A DNA stretch of 64,000 bases from Prevotella sp. (lineage in GTDB: Bacteria; Bacteroidota; Bacteroidia; Bacteroidales; Bacteroidaceae): NCBI GenBank assembly GCA_003447235.1, contig DLZV01000029.1:1-64000 (forward strand). The letters run 5' to 3'. How positions within the stretch are numbered: position 1 is the stretch's first letter; each line of letters opens with the position of its first letter. Below the pieces are notes generated by a model. It was not told where the DNA came from. It ran no database searches and saw nothing but the letters and a program-made list of their open reading frames with translations. Positions 19,285-28,689 of the stretch are shown piece after piece. Both the position numbers and the translations under genes were made by a program.

Positions 19285-20583
19285 ATGGAACATCCATTAA
19301 TAGACAAGAAACGACGATTCTCATTCATCCTCATCACCTCGCTCTTTGCGCTATGGGGATTTGCCAATGATATCACCAACCCGATGGTGGCGGCTTTTCA
19401 GACACTTCTAGAACTGTCGGCCGCCAAGGCTTCGCTTATCCAGTTTGCCTTCTATGGCGGCTACGCGACCATGGCGATTCCCGCCGCCCTGTTCATCCGG
19501 AAATACAGTTACAAGCGGGGCATCCAACTGGGCCTACTCCTCTACGCCTGCGGGGCCTTCCTCTTCATCCCTGCAGCAGCCTACCAGGAGTTTTCATTCT
19601 TCTGCTTGTCGCTCTATATCCTCACCTTTGGGCTCGCCTTTCTGGAGACGACGGCCAACCCCTTCATCCTCTCGCTCGGTAGCAAGGCGACCTCGACACG
19701 CCGTCTCAACCTCGCACAGGCCTTCAATCCCATCGGATCGCTCTGTGGCATGGCTATCGCGTCGCTCATCGTACTGCCCCAGTTGATCTCGGATCAACGG
19801 GATGAAGCGGGTGCCATCCTCTACCCCACCCTCTCAGCAACAGAGAAGGCTGCCATCCGTCTTCATGACATCGCCATCATCCGCGACCCCTATGTAGCCT
19901 TGGGACTGGTGGTGGTAGCGATTCTCGTGGTGGTGACGGTCGTCAAGATGCCAGACGTGGCGGAACAGAAAACGAAACTCGACGTGAAAGCGTCACTTAG
20001 ACGGCTATGGAAGAACCGTTTGTACCGTCAGGGGGTGGTGACACAGGTGTTTTATGTAGCGGCTCAAATTATGGTGTGGACTTTCATCATCCAGTATGCA
20101 GACCATCTGGGTATCGACAAGGCCACGGCGCAGATGTATAATATCGTCGCCATGTCGCTCTCGCTGACGGGCCGGTTTGTGGGTACTTGGCTGATGAAAT
20201 ACGTCAGTTCACGCAAGTTGCTCACCCACTTCGCTATCGGTGCATCAATCTGTACCTTTGGCACCATCCTGCTGGTCAACATAGCGGGACTCTACTGTCT
20301 GGTGGTCATCTCGGCATTTATGTCCATCATGTTCCCATCCATCTACGGCATTGCCTTGGAAGACGTGGAGGATCGCGACACCACTCTCGGCGCAGCCTTT
20401 CTGGTGGAGGCCATTGTCGGTGGCAGCATTCTCCCACCTCTGCAAGGATGGATCATCGACCAAGGAGTCGTGTTCGGTCTCCCTGCCGTCAACTTCTCCT
20501 TCGTTCTCCCACTCTTCTGCTTCGTCCTCATCTTCTTCTACGGACGGCACGCCATGCGCAGTCAATGTAGGGACGCGGAATAA
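19285..20583 (+). CDS. fucP: L-fucose:H+ symporter-like MFS permease
   Basis: 432 aa, twelve spans. SLFALWGFANDITNPMVAAFQ, GGYATMAIPAAL and FLETTANPFIL are the marks of the FucP/GluP sugar:proton symporter family. The ATG at 19285 is used; a TTG 30 nt upstream would add an unlikely N-terminus. The gene converges with an alpha-L-fucosidase gene (20788-22086, minus strand), which supports L-fucose as substrate, although glucose/galactose permeases share this fold. A shared terminator lies between them. Confidence 0.85.
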   Translation: MEHPLIDKKRRFSFILITSLFALWGFANDITNPMVAAFQTLLELSAAKASLIQFAFYGGYATMAIPAALFIRKYSYKRGIQLGLLLYACGAFLFIPAAAYQEFSFFCLSLYILTFGLAFLETTANPFILSLGSKATSTRRLNLAQAFNPIGSLCGMAIASLIVLPQLISDQRDEAGAILYPTLSATEKAAIRLHDIAIIRDPYVALGLVVVAILVVVTVVKMPDVAEQKTKLDVKASLRRLWKNRLYRQGVVTQVFYVAAQIMVWTFIIQYADHLGIDKATAQMYNIVAMSLSLTGRFVGTWLMKYVSSRKLLTHFAIGASICTFGTILLVNIAGLYCLVVISAFMSIMFPSIYGIALEDVEDRDTTLGAAFLVEAIVGGSILPPLQGWIIDQGVVFGLPAVNFSFVLPLFCFVLIFFYGRHAMRSQCRDAE

Positions 20584-20689
20584 GCAGACGTTGAGGACAA
20601 CAATGTAGGAAGACCTCTCATCAACCCAAAAGCAGCAAGATAATATGAAGGACGGCGCATAGATCGCGTGATAAAGACTGACAACAAGA

Positions 20690-20733
20690 CGGCGGGCAAC
20701 GTAAAGGGATTAACACCTTTCTGTTGCCCGCCG
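20690..20733. terminator. Hairpin between convergent fucP and fucosidase genes
   Basis: A perfect 11-bp outer stem (CGGCGGGCAAC 20690-20700 with 20723-20733) with a possible inner AAAGG/CCTTT stem. No strong T-run follows, so the efficiency is uncertain; its place between two convergent stops suits a bidirectional terminator. Confidence 0.6.
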
Positions 20734-20787
20734 CTGTATCGGGACAGTCTCTCGGGAAGACTGCTTACCGTGGCTGAAACCTGAGGC

Positions 20788-22086
20788 TTATGCCAGCGTC
20801 AGCTCTACGACGTAGTCGTCGCCAGACGGCTGCTCGGGGAGGCTGAGAACGTAGCCATTGGCAACGGCCTTAAACGCGACCTTCTTTCCGTTGATGAAGA
20901 CCTTGGCAGCCTTCACCTTGCGGTCGCCCGTGGGGACGAAGAGGGCCTTGTCCTGCAGAGAGAGGATGTGGATGAAGAGGCGGTTGCCCTTCTGCGTGCT
21001 CACACCCCAGTCGTGCGGGGCTACGAGGCCACCACGCGTACCATAGATGGTGTCGCCATACTTGCCGAGGAACTGTCCGATATACTGCAGGCGCTCGACA
21101 GCCTCAACGGGAAGCTGACCATCAGGACGCGGACCGACATTGAGCAGGAGGTTGCAGTTCTTGCCTGCTGCACGCACCAGCTCACGGACGAGGGTCTCCT
21201 TCGACTTATAGTTCTTGTCCGTGATGCTATAGCCCCAAGTGTAGTTCATCGTCAGGCAGGTCTCCAGCGGGAGCTGGCTGACATCCTGTCCACTCAGACC
21301 GTAGGTATTCTCACCGGGGAGGTCCTGCTCGAAGATCTGGATGTCCTCACCAGGATAGGGCTTGCCATGGTGGTTGTTGGCAACGATACACTGGGGCTGG
21401 AGCTGGTGGATCATGGCATACTGCTCATCGAGCTCCCAGTTGAACGGGGTCTTGTCCTCGTCATGGTCCCACCATCCGTCGAACCAGATACAATCGACAC
21501 GACCGTAGTTGGTGAGTAACTCGCGGAGCTGGTTGTTCATGAAGGTATAATAGCTACGCCAGTTCTGCTTATCCGTAGGACGGCCGAGCTTCTTGCCCGT
21601 GCGGCCGAGCGGATAGTCGAGGCGACGCCAGTCGAGGTGGCTGTAGTAGAGGTGGAGGCTCAAGCCGCCATTGTGGCAAGCGTCGGCCAGCTCCTTCAGG
21701 ATATCGCGCTTGAAGGGAGTGCCATCAACGATATTGTAAGTGTCCTGGGCGGTATGCCACATGGAGAAACCGTCGTGGTGACGGGTGGTGAAGGTGATAT
21801 ACTTGGCACCCGCCTCACGGAACGTGCGCACCCACTCGTCGGCATTGAAGCGAGACGGATAGAAACCGTCGGCCAAATGCGGATACTCCTGGTAGTTGAT
21901 ACTCTTGTTGTTCATCACCCACTCGCCGTCGCCGAGCATGGAGTAGATACCCCAGTGGATGAAAATACCAAACTTGAAGTCCTGGAATTCCTTTTGGCTC
22001 TGCTTGACCTGCTCCGAAGGCTGATACTGCGCCATCGTCGTCATGCTCACGAGCAACGCCAAAATCGAAAAGATAGTCTTCTTCAT
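20788..22086 (-). CDS. Secreted alpha-L-fucosidase, glycoside hydrolase family 29
   Basis: 432 aa with a signal peptide ending TMAQ. FGIFIHWGIYSMLG, YITFTTRHHDGFSMW and VDCIWFDGWWDHDED (Asp of WFDG, the expected GH29 nucleophile) identify the family; LLLNVGPRPDGQLP closes the barrel. It should release L-fucose from host or dietary glycans for import by the adjacent FucP. A weak promoter (TTTG, 20-nt spacer, TAACTTTA on the minus strand) lies around 22155-22186. Confidence 0.92.
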   Translation of the reverse strand: MKKTIFSILALLVSMTTMAQYQPSEQVKQSQKEFQDFKFGIFIHWGIYSMLGDGEWVMNNKSINYQEYPHLADGFYPSRFNADEWVRTFREAGAKYITFTTRHHDGFSMWHTAQDTYNIVDGTPFKRDILKELADACHNGGLSLHLYYSHLDWRRLDYPLGRTGKKLGRPTDKQNWRSYYTFMNNQLRELLTNYGRVDCIWFDGWWDHDEDKTPFNWELDEQYAMIHQLQPQCIVANNHHGKPYPGEDIQIFEQDLPGENTYGLSGQDVSQLPLETCLTMNYTWGYSITDKNYKSKETLVRELVRAAGKNCNLLLNVGPRPDGQLPVEAVERLQYIGQFLGKYGDTIYGTRGGLVAPHDWGVSTQKGNRLFIHILSLQDKALFVPTGDRKVKAAKVFINGKKVAFKAVANGYVLSLPEQPSGDDYVVELTLA

Positions 22087-22255
22087 CGTGTTGATTGCTT
22101 TGAAAGTTTTTATTTACGAATTGTCTTTAGTATTGTTATTTCAGGTGGTAAAGTTACGATAATAATCCCGAATGGACAAAATTCACACGGTATTTCTTCC
22201 CGCTTCGGCCAAAAAGCCGTATTTTTGCAGTTGCTGAAACCATCATTTACAAAAT

Positions 22256-24490
22256 ATGAGATACACAACGAACTATTGCCGGCGAGTTATAACTCTTCTG
22301 GCAATGTTTCTTCCGCTGACCTCTCATGCACAGATATCACTTGTCGAGCGAGGCAAGCCAGCGGCACAAATCGTACTGACGGACACGACCCATGCTGCTC
22401 GCCGGGCTGCCGAGGTGATGAACTATTTCGTCGAGAAACTGACTGGGACGACGCTGCCCGTAGGACTTCGGGCAGAGAAAAAGCCCCGACAGATCGTCTT
22501 CATCGGCGGCAAGACGGACCAGGCGGGTGAGGACGGATTCCAAATCAGTTGCCACAACGGCACCATGCGCATCCTGTCGGGAGGCGACAAGGGAGCTATC
22601 CTCGGAGTGGCACACCTGCTGGAACGCTATTGTGGCATCAACTACCTGGGAAAGGACGCCTGGACGGTGAACCATGTACAAGGCTACAAGGTCCAGAAGG
22701 TGGGCGACCTACAGTTGCCCGCCATCGAATGGGCGGAGACTCCGGCCTTCCGCTACAGACAGTCGGTAAGCTATAGCGAGCGCGACCCGCTGTTTGTCGA
22801 TTGGTATGGAATGGAACGTCCCAACCAGATGTTCATGGACAACCTGTGGGTACACACTTTCGACAAGATTCTCCCAAGCCGCGTCTATGGGAAGGCGCAT
22901 CCGGAATGGTATGCCCTCATCAATGGCAGACGCCAGCCGGGATCTCACAGCCAGTGGTGTCTGACCAATGAGCAACTGTTTGTGCAGGTCTGCCACAACC
23001 TCGACAGTATCTTCGCCCGCAACCTGGGCATGAAAATGATCTCCATCAGTCAGAACGACGGCAACTTTACCAATTGTCATTGCGAGAAATGCACGGAGGT
23101 GGAGACGGAGGAAGGTTCTGCCAGCGGCCCGATCATCCGATTTCTCAACCGCCTGGCCTCGCGCTACCCCGACAAGGAGTTCTCTACCCTCGCCTACCTC
23201 TATAGTATGCAACCGCCAAGACTGGTCAAGCCGCTTCCCAACGTCAACATCATGCTCTGCAGCATTGACGCCAAGCGCGAGGTGCCTCTGACGGACAACG
23301 AGAGCGGACGCGACTTTGTAAGGGCCCTGGAGGGCTGGAGTCGCATCTCCAACAACATCTTCGTCTGGGACTATGGCATCAACTTCGACAATATGGTAGC
23401 ACCATTCCCCAACTTCCATGTCTTGGCACCCAACGTCCAACTCTTCCACCGCAACCACGCCAACATGCTGTTTGAGCAGGTAAACGGCTACGAGGGAGCA
23501 GACTTCGCCGAACTGCGTGCTTACATGATTGCCAAACTGATGTGGAATCCCTATCAGGACGCCGACTCGCTCATGCGCGTCTTCCTCACGGACTATTATG
23601 GCGAGGAGGCAGGCACCGAACTCTACTCCTATCGGAAGATGATGGAGGGTGCGCTGCTGAGCAGTCATGTGCCACTATGGATCTACGACTCGCCCATCAC
23701 CCACAAGGACGGAATGCTCTCCGACGACCTGATGCACACCTACGCCCGACTCTTCGATAAAGCAGAGGCGGCAGTCCGCGGCGATAGCGTCTTGCTCCAG
23801 CGGGTGCAGATCAGTCGGTTGCCACTGCAATATGCCGAACTGGAGATAGCGCGCACCAAGGGCATTGAGGACGAGAAGGGTGTGGAGGCAAAGGTGAAAT
23901 GCTTTCGCGAACGATCCGTACGTTTCGGTGTGGAGTCGCTCAACGAGCGCGGCAACGCACCTGCCGACTATTGCGACTTGTATTTGAAGCGCTACCTCCC
24001 CTCGCGTGTCGTCACCCAAGCAAAGGGCGCTACGGTGGCTTTCAACACCGCTCCCCACGACCGCTACCAAGGAATGGCTTCCACCGCCCTTACCGATGGG
24101 CTCTTCGGCGGATCGAGCTTTGTGGAGGGGTGGGTAGGATGGGAAGGGACCAATCCTGACTTCACCCTCGATCTTGGCAGGGAGACCAGCATCTCTGCCA
24201 TAAGCACCGACTTCCTCCACCAGTTGGGCGCCTGGGTACTCCTACCTAAGGAGGTACGCTATGAAGTAAGCACAGATGGCAAGGCGTTCCAACCCTTTGG
24301 CGAACCCTTGGTGATGAAGGAAGACCGCGACATCGCCGTCAAGTTTGTCGAAGGCAAGGTCAGCGTGGCACAACCTGTCTCTACACGTTTCATCCGCGTG
24401 CGCATCAAGGCCACGGGAATGTGCCCCGACTGGCACTACGGCGTCGGCTATCCTGCCTGGTGCTTCATCGACGAAGTGCGGGTGGAATAA
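22256..24490 (+). CDS. Secreted DUF4838 protein with C-terminal discoidin-like domain
   Basis: 744 aa. A signal peptide (ending SHAQ, about residue 24) is followed by an alpha-glucuronidase-like N-terminal domain (FVEKLTGTTLPVG, about 35-130), the DUF4838 body (about 150-450, with WCLTNEQLF, ISQNDGNFTNCHCEKC and FVWDYGINFDN), and an F5/8C-like domain at the end (about 600-744). DUF4838 proteins occur in polysaccharide-utilisation regions and are thought to be glycoside hydrolases; the reaction is not established from this sequence. It is divergent from the fucosidase gene with about 170 bp between starts, so shared regulation is possible. A TATTTTTG -7 box is at 22220-22227. Confidence 0.8.
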   Translation: MRYTTNYCRRVITLLAMFLPLTSHAQISLVERGKPAAQIVLTDTTHAARRAAEVMNYFVEKLTGTTLPVGLRAEKKPRQIVFIGGKTDQAGEDGFQISCHNGTMRILSGGDKGAILGVAHLLERYCGINYLGKDAWTVNHVQGYKVQKVGDLQLPAIEWAETPAFRYRQSVSYSERDPLFVDWYGMERPNQMFMDNLWVHTFDKILPSRVYGKAHPEWYALINGRRQPGSHSQWCLTNEQLFVQVCHNLDSIFARNLGMKMISISQNDGNFTNCHCEKCTEVETEEGSASGPIIRFLNRLASRYPDKEFSTLAYLYSMQPPRLVKPLPNVNIMLCSIDAKREVPLTDNESGRDFVRALEGWSRISNNIFVWDYGINFDNMVAPFPNFHVLAPNVQLFHRNHANMLFEQVNGYEGADFAELRAYMIAKLMWNPYQDADSLMRVFLTDYYGEEAGTELYSYRKMMEGALLSSHVPLWIYDSPITHKDGMLSDDLMHTYARLFDKAEAAVRGDSVLLQRVQISRLPLQYAELEIARTKGIEDEKGVEAKVKCFRERSVRFGVESLNERGNAPADYCDLYLKRYLPSRVVTQAKGATVAFNTAPHDRYQGMASTALTDGLFGGSSFVEGWVGWEGTNPDFTLDLGRETSISAISTDFLHQLGAWVLLPKEVRYEVSTDGKAFQPFGEPLVMKEDRDIAVKFVEGKVSVAQPVSTRFIRVRIKATGMCPDWHYGVGYPAWCFIDEVRVE

Positions 24491-24516
24491 ATGCCAATGA
24501 ATACCTAAATAAATAT

Positions 24517-24574
24517 CAAACGGGCTTGCAAGCCTTCGGACACCTGGGTGTCACGCGACTTGCAAGCCCGTTTG
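24517..24574. terminator. Perfect 16-bp inverted repeat between convergent genes
   Basis: Arms CAAACGGGCTTGCAAG (24517-24532) and its exact complement (24559-24574) enclose a 26-nt loop that can itself fold (ACACC/GGTGT). It lies between the DUF4838 stop (24490) and the HIT stop (24595, minus strand). The long loop is unusual, but the position suits a bidirectional terminator. Confidence 0.7.
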
Positions 24575-24594
24575 GCTAAAAGACCTGGAGAGGA

Positions 24595-24990
24595 TTACTG
24601 TGCGTTGAAGGCTGCCAGAATCTTCTCGGCAGTAGCCTTCATCTCCTCCTCGCTCAACTGGACGTGGCGATGGAAATCGACATCGCCCTCGGAGTTGATG
24701 GGCAGAAGATGGATGTGGGCATGGGGCACTTCGAGGCCGAGCACCACCTGGGCCACCTTCTTGCAGGGGAAGGCTGTGCGGATGGCTTTGGCGACACGCT
24801 TGGCGAAGACCTCAAACTCGGCCAGCTCGTCGTCCTCCATGTCGAAGATGTAATCCACTTCCCGACGAGGGATGACCAACGTATGGGCCTGGACGACGGG
24901 GTTGATGTCGAGGAAAGCATAAAACTTTTCGCTTTCCGCACACTTGTAGCTGGGAATCTCACCAGCAGCAATCTTGCTGAAAATATCCAT
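24595..24990 (-). CDS. HIT-family nucleotide hydrolase
   Basis: 131 aa. The histidine triad is clear (HAHIHLLP, about residues 90-97), with FYAFLDINPV and HTLVIPRREV before it. HIT proteins of this length act on AMP-linked compounds such as adenosine phosphoramidates. It begins 8 bp after the greA stop on the same strand, so it is in one operon with greA. Confidence 0.93.
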   Translation of the reverse strand: MDIFSKIAAGEIPSYKCAESEKFYAFLDINPVVQAHTLVIPRREVDYIFDMEDDELAEFEVFAKRVAKAIRTAFPCKKVAQVVLGLEVPHAHIHLLPINSEGDVDFHRHVQLSEEEMKATAEKILAAFNAQ

Positions 24991-24998
24991 AATCGTAA

Positions 24999-25466
24999 TT
25001 ATTCGAGGGTGATCTTGTCTATGCGCAACTTGATCGTACCACGCGGAATGGCAATTTCCACCACATCGCCGACCTTCTTGTTGAGCAAGCCTTGCGCGAT
25101 CGGAGTCTTGATGGAGATCTTGCCCACCTTGATGTTGGCCTCGTTCTCGCTGACGATGGTGTAGCGCATCTTCGTGTTGTTGGCCATGTTGGTCATCTCC
25201 ACGGTCGAAAGGATCTGCACCGCCTCTGTGCTGAGACGCGAGGTGTCAATGACCTTCGCCTCGGCGATAGCCAACTTCAGTTGGTTGATCTTTGTCTCCA
25301 GGTGGGCCTGTGCCTCCTTGGCAGCATCATACTCCGCATTCTCACTCAAATCGCCCTTGTCGCGCGCCTCGGCGATGGCTGCCGAAGCCTTCGGGCGCTC
25401 TACCGTCTCCAACTGTTGGAGCTGGGCTACCATTTCATCGTAGCCCTTCTGTGACATATAAGCCAT
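24999..25466 (-). CDS. greA: Transcription elongation factor GreA
   Basis: 155 aa, the usual length. The N-terminal coiled coil (YMSQKGYDEMVAQLQQLE, then SENAEYDAAKEAQAHLE with the acidic tip) and the C-terminal FKBP-like domain (GKISIKTPIAQGLL, VGDVVEIAIPRG) are both intact. It rescues backtracked RNA polymerase. A TAACTTTG -7 box (25594-25587 on the minus strand) gives a leader of about 115 nt. First gene of a greA-HIT operon. Confidence 0.96.
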   Translation of the reverse strand: MAYMSQKGYDEMVAQLQQLETVERPKASAAIAEARDKGDLSENAEYDAAKEAQAHLETKINQLKLAIAEAKVIDTSRLSTEAVQILSTVEMTNMANNTKMRYTIVSENEANIKVGKISIKTPIAQGLLNKKVGDVVEIAIPRGTIKLRIDKITLE

Positions 25467-25633
25467 AATTTATTCTGCTTTTTAGATTTTTTCGTTTGTT
25501 TCAAACTACACAAAAAACGAGAATCCCGACATGTTCATCATGCCGGAATTCCTGTTTCCTCTGTACTCTATTTTTACTATGCGCTGCAAAGTTATCCTTT
25601 TTTTTCCGAACGGGGAAATTTTCTGCTCAAAAG

Positions 25634-25665
25634 TTTGCTCATGTAGATAGAATTTAATAATTTTG
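25634..25665 (+). promoter_or_regulatory. Promoter of the DsbD-like gene
   Basis: TTTG (25634-25637), 20-nt spacer, TAATTTTG (25658-25665), about 24 nt before the ATG at 25689. Confidence 0.7.
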
Positions 25666-25688
25666 TCCCCAATGTTTAATAGAAAACC

Positions 25689-27743
25689 ATGAATATGAGA
25701 ACTAACAAAAGAGCCATTTTAACTCTGACGTTAAGCCTTTTGGCACTACTATGTTTTGCCCAAGGGAATCCCGTCAAATTTAAGGCGAGTAAGAAACAAG
25801 TGTCGGACACCGAGGTACAGGTGATGTTCACCATGTCCATCAGCAAGGGCTGGCACGTCTATTCCACCGGTCTCCCCGCGGATGGTCCGGTCTCTGCGAC
25901 CTTACACACAGATAAGGCCGAGGGTGTGAAACCCATTGGTGGGTTGCAGCACATTGGACGCGAGATTAGCGAGATGGATCCCATCTTTGGCATAAAGCTT
26001 CGCTATTTCGAGAACAACGTCACTTTCGTACAGAAATACAAGATTACAGGCAAGACCTACAACGTCAAGGGCTACCTGGAGTTTGGCGCATGCAACGACG
26101 AGATGTGTATGCCGCCGACGTCCGTGGAGTTCAACTATAGTGGTGAAGGCCCCAAGGACGCACCTGCCCCCACTGAGGACAAAGCTGCCGAAGAGGAGGC
26201 CAAGACGGATGTTGCCGCTGCTGGCGACTCTGCCAAGGCTGCTGCTGGCGACTCTACCGCCACTGCCGTCAAGGCTGACACGGGCACCGCTGGCGTGGGT
26301 TCAGACCTTTGGACACCGGTCATCAAGGAACTGAAGGCTTTTGAGGACGGTCAGAGCACCAAGAACAAGTCGGTTTGGTACATCTTCCTGATGGGTATCG
26401 TCGGTGGTTTCGTAGCCCTGCTCACGCCGTGCGTATGGCCGATTATCCCGATGACGGTGAGCTTCTTCCTGAAGCGTTCCAAGGACAGCAAGAGCAAGGG
26501 TATCCGCGACGCTGCCACCTATGGTATCTCCATCATCGTCATCTACATGGCCCTTGCGCTCATTGTGACGGCACTCCTTGGCCCACAGCGCCTCAACGAG
26601 TTGGCTACCAACGCACCGTTCAATATCTTCTTCTTCCTCCTGCTGGTTGTCTTCGCTTTCAGCTTCTTCGGATGGTTTGAGTTGCAGCTGCCCTCATCAT
26701 GGGGTAACGCCGTCGATACGAAGGCTTCCACCACTACAGGACTTCTCTCCATCGCCCTGATGGCCTTCACCCTCTGCCTCGTCAGCTTCTCTTGCACGGC
26801 CCCGATTATCGGTCTGCTGCTTGTGGAGGCCGCTACGAGTGGCGACTGGGTGGCTCCGACAGTAGGTATGTTCGGCTTCGCCCTCGCTTTGGCCCTGCCG
26901 TTCTCACTCTTCGCCATGTTCCCGACCTGGCTGCAGAAGGCTCCGAAGTCGGGCTCTTGGATGAACATGATCAAGGTAGTGCTGGGCTTCGTCGAGTTGG
27001 CCTTCTCTCTGAAGTTCCTCTCCGTGGCCGACCTCGCCTACGGTTGGGGCATCCTCGACCGCGAGACGTTCCTCGCCCTGTGGATCATGATCTTCGCCTT
27101 CATGGGCTTCTACCTCATCGGCTGGCTCAAGTTCCCGCACGATGACCAGGAGCAGAAGGCTATGCCGGTGCCCTGCATCATGATGGGTCTCTGCTCTTTG
27201 GCCTTCGCCGTCTATATGGTGCCTGGCCTCTGGGGTGCTCCCTGTAAGGCTGTCAGTGCATTCTCGCCACCTATGAACACGCAGGACTTCAACCTCAACA
27301 AGGCCGAGGAGGTACATCCCGCCTACACATCTTACGAAGAGGGTATGGCTGCCGCTAAGGCTGCTGGCAAGCCCGTCATGCTCGACTTCACTGGTTTCGG
27401 CTGTGTCAACTGCCGTAAGATGGAGTCTGCTGTCTGGACAGACAATGAGGTCTCTGAGCGTCTGACCAAGGACTACGTCCTCATCTCCCTCTTCGTCGAT
27501 GACAAGACGCCGCTCGACAAGCCGATGGAGGTGAAGAACCCGGATGGTACGACCCGCACGCTGCGCACCGTTGGTGACAAGTGGTCTTACCTGGAGCAGA
27601 CGAAGTTTGGCTACCTCGCACAGCCGTTCCACGTGACGGTCGATAACGAGGGTAAGCCGCTCTCTGGTAGCTTCGTCTATAAGGAGGATATCCCGGGCTA
27701 CATCAAGTTCCTCGGCAAGGGTCTTGAGAACTACAAGAAGTAA
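25689..27743 (+). CDS. Thiol:disulfide interchange protein DsbD-like
   Basis: 684 aa. A signal peptide (to about residue 25, ending CFAQ) is followed by a periplasmic DsbD-alpha-like domain (to about 150), a low-complexity Ala/Glu/Asp linker (about 155-210), eight or so spans with the CcdA-like core (LLTPCVWPIIPMT, then VSFSCTAPIIG, each with a conserved Cys), and a C-terminal thioredoxin domain with CVNC (C572, C575). It should carry electrons from the cytoplasm to periplasmic thiol proteins. The start at 25689 is favoured; a Met two codons later is possible. It is monocistronic: own promoter and own terminator. Confidence 0.93.
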   Translation: MNMRTNKRAILTLTLSLLALLCFAQGNPVKFKASKKQVSDTEVQVMFTMSISKGWHVYSTGLPADGPVSATLHTDKAEGVKPIGGLQHIGREISEMDPIFGIKLRYFENNVTFVQKYKITGKTYNVKGYLEFGACNDEMCMPPTSVEFNYSGEGPKDAPAPTEDKAAEEEAKTDVAAAGDSAKAAAGDSTATAVKADTGTAGVGSDLWTPVIKELKAFEDGQSTKNKSVWYIFLMGIVGGFVALLTPCVWPIIPMTVSFFLKRSKDSKSKGIRDAATYGISIIVIYMALALIVTALLGPQRLNELATNAPFNIFFFLLLVVFAFSFFGWFELQLPSSWGNAVDTKASTTTGLLSIALMAFTLCLVSFSCTAPIIGLLLVEAATSGDWVAPTVGMFGFALALALPFSLFAMFPTWLQKAPKSGSWMNMIKVVLGFVELAFSLKFLSVADLAYGWGILDRETFLALWIMIFAFMGFYLIGWLKFPHDDQEQKAMPVPCIMMGLCSLAFAVYMVPGLWGAPCKAVSAFSPPMNTQDFNLNKAEEVHPAYTSYEEGMAAAKAAGKPVMLDFTGFGCVNCRKMESAVWTDNEVSERLTKDYVLISLFVDDKTPLDKPMEVKNPDGTTRTLRTVGDKWSYLEQTKFGYLAQPFHVTVDNEGKPLSGSFVYKEDIPGYIKFLGKGLENYKK

Positions 27744-27780
27744 CATAATCTGATCGCCCTTGGGTGATCCTATCAATAGG

Positions 27781-27826
27781 AAAGGCCGTCGCCACATGCT
27801 GACATCAGCAACGGGCGACGGCCTTT
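27781..27826 (+). terminator. Rho-independent terminator after the DsbD-like gene
   Basis: A 13-bp perfect stem (AAAGGCCGTCGCC 27781-27793 with 27814-27826), 20-nt loop and a T-rich tail ending TTTTTT, 37 nt after the stop. Confidence 0.85.
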
Positions 27827-27920
27827 CTTTTTTCCTATAGAGCAGAGATAGCAACGCCCCCACAGTCTTTGATTAACTGTGGGGGCGTATCATGTCCGAT
27901 GATTTGGAGTTAGGTCGTTA

Positions 27921-28082
27921 TTAGGCCATAGGACTAAATTCATCCTTGGTTACGCCACAGATGGGGCAAGTCCAATCGGCAGGAATACTTTCGAACGGCG
28001 TGCCTGGAGCTATACCACTATCAGGATCGCCTTGTGCGGGGTCATAGACGTAGCCGCAAACGTCACATACATACTTTTTCAT
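27921..28082 (-). CDS. Rubredoxin
   Basis: 53 aa, standard rubredoxin length. Two knuckles CDVCGY (residues 6-11) and CPICGV (39-44) bind one iron; [14 protein letters not shown] and PADWTCP are family signatures. It is a cytoplasmic one-electron carrier, in anaerobes often serving peroxide or oxygen reductases. It stands alone with its own near-perfect promoter; no partner oxidoreductase gene is adjacent. Confidence 0.96.
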   Translation of the reverse strand: MKKYVCDVCGYVYDPAQGDPDSGIAPGTPFESIPADWTCPICGVTKDEFSPMA

Positions 28083-28130
28083 AATGTCTTTGTTTTCGTT
28101 ATCAATCGTTTATTGTTCTCTTTACGGTTG

Positions 28131-28161
28131 CAAAGATAAGCATCCTTTTTGAGACCACAAA
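28131..28161 (-). promoter_or_regulatory. Promoter of the rubredoxin gene
   Basis: On the minus strand: TTTG (28161-28158), exactly 19 nt, TATCTTTG (28138-28131), with the ATG about 49 nt downstream at 28082. A full-consensus Bacteroidetes promoter. Confidence 0.85.
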
Positions 28162-28215
28162 AGAAAAGATGTTAAACTTTGTATTTATTACAATGTTTAA
28201 ATGCGTGAGCGTGCG

Positions 28216-28689
28216 TTATTTCTCTATCAAGCAGACGGCATAGGCCGAGATACCCTCCTTGCGGCCTGTAAAGCCGAGACGCTCGGTGGTCGTCGCCTTG
28301 ATGGAGACACAGTCGGCATCGCAGCCTATGACGGCGGCAAGGCAGTCGCGCATGGCATCGATATGAGGACTGAGCTTCGGTCTCTCGGCACACACTGTCG
28401 CGTCGATATTGCCCAAATGGTAGCCCTTCTCTGCGAGGAGAGCAACCGTGTCACGGAGGATGATCTTAGAGTCCATATTTTTTGTAGCCTCCGACGTATC
28501 GGGGAAGTGATAGCCGATATCGCGCATATTGGCAGCACCAAGCATCGCGTCACAGATGGCGTGTATCAGCACGTCTGCATCGCTATGGCCGTCGAGACCA
28601 CGGTCGTGGGCTATCTTGATGCCTCCCAGCCAGAGGTCGCGCCCCTCCACCAATCGGTGGACATCATATCCAAATCCTACCCGTATCAT
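28216..28689 (-). CDS. ispF: 2-C-methyl-D-erythritol 2,4-cyclodiphosphate synthase
   Basis: 157 aa, normal length. GYDVHRL (D9, H11 metal ligands), DGHSDADVLIHAICDA (second His and substrate loop) and ATTTERLGFTGRKEGI are diagnostic. It makes the cyclic diphosphate of the MEP isoprenoid pathway in the cytoplasm. Its ATG overlaps the porV stop by one nucleotide, so it is the third gene of the porU-porV-ispF run. Confidence 0.97.
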   Translation of the reverse strand: MIRVGFGYDVHRLVEGRDLWLGGIKIAHDRGLDGHSDADVLIHAICDAMLGAANMRDIGYHFPDTSEATKNMDSKIILRDTVALLAEKGYHLGNIDATVCAERPKLSPHIDAMRDCLAAVIGCDADCVSIKATTTERLGFTGRKEGISAYAVCLIEK

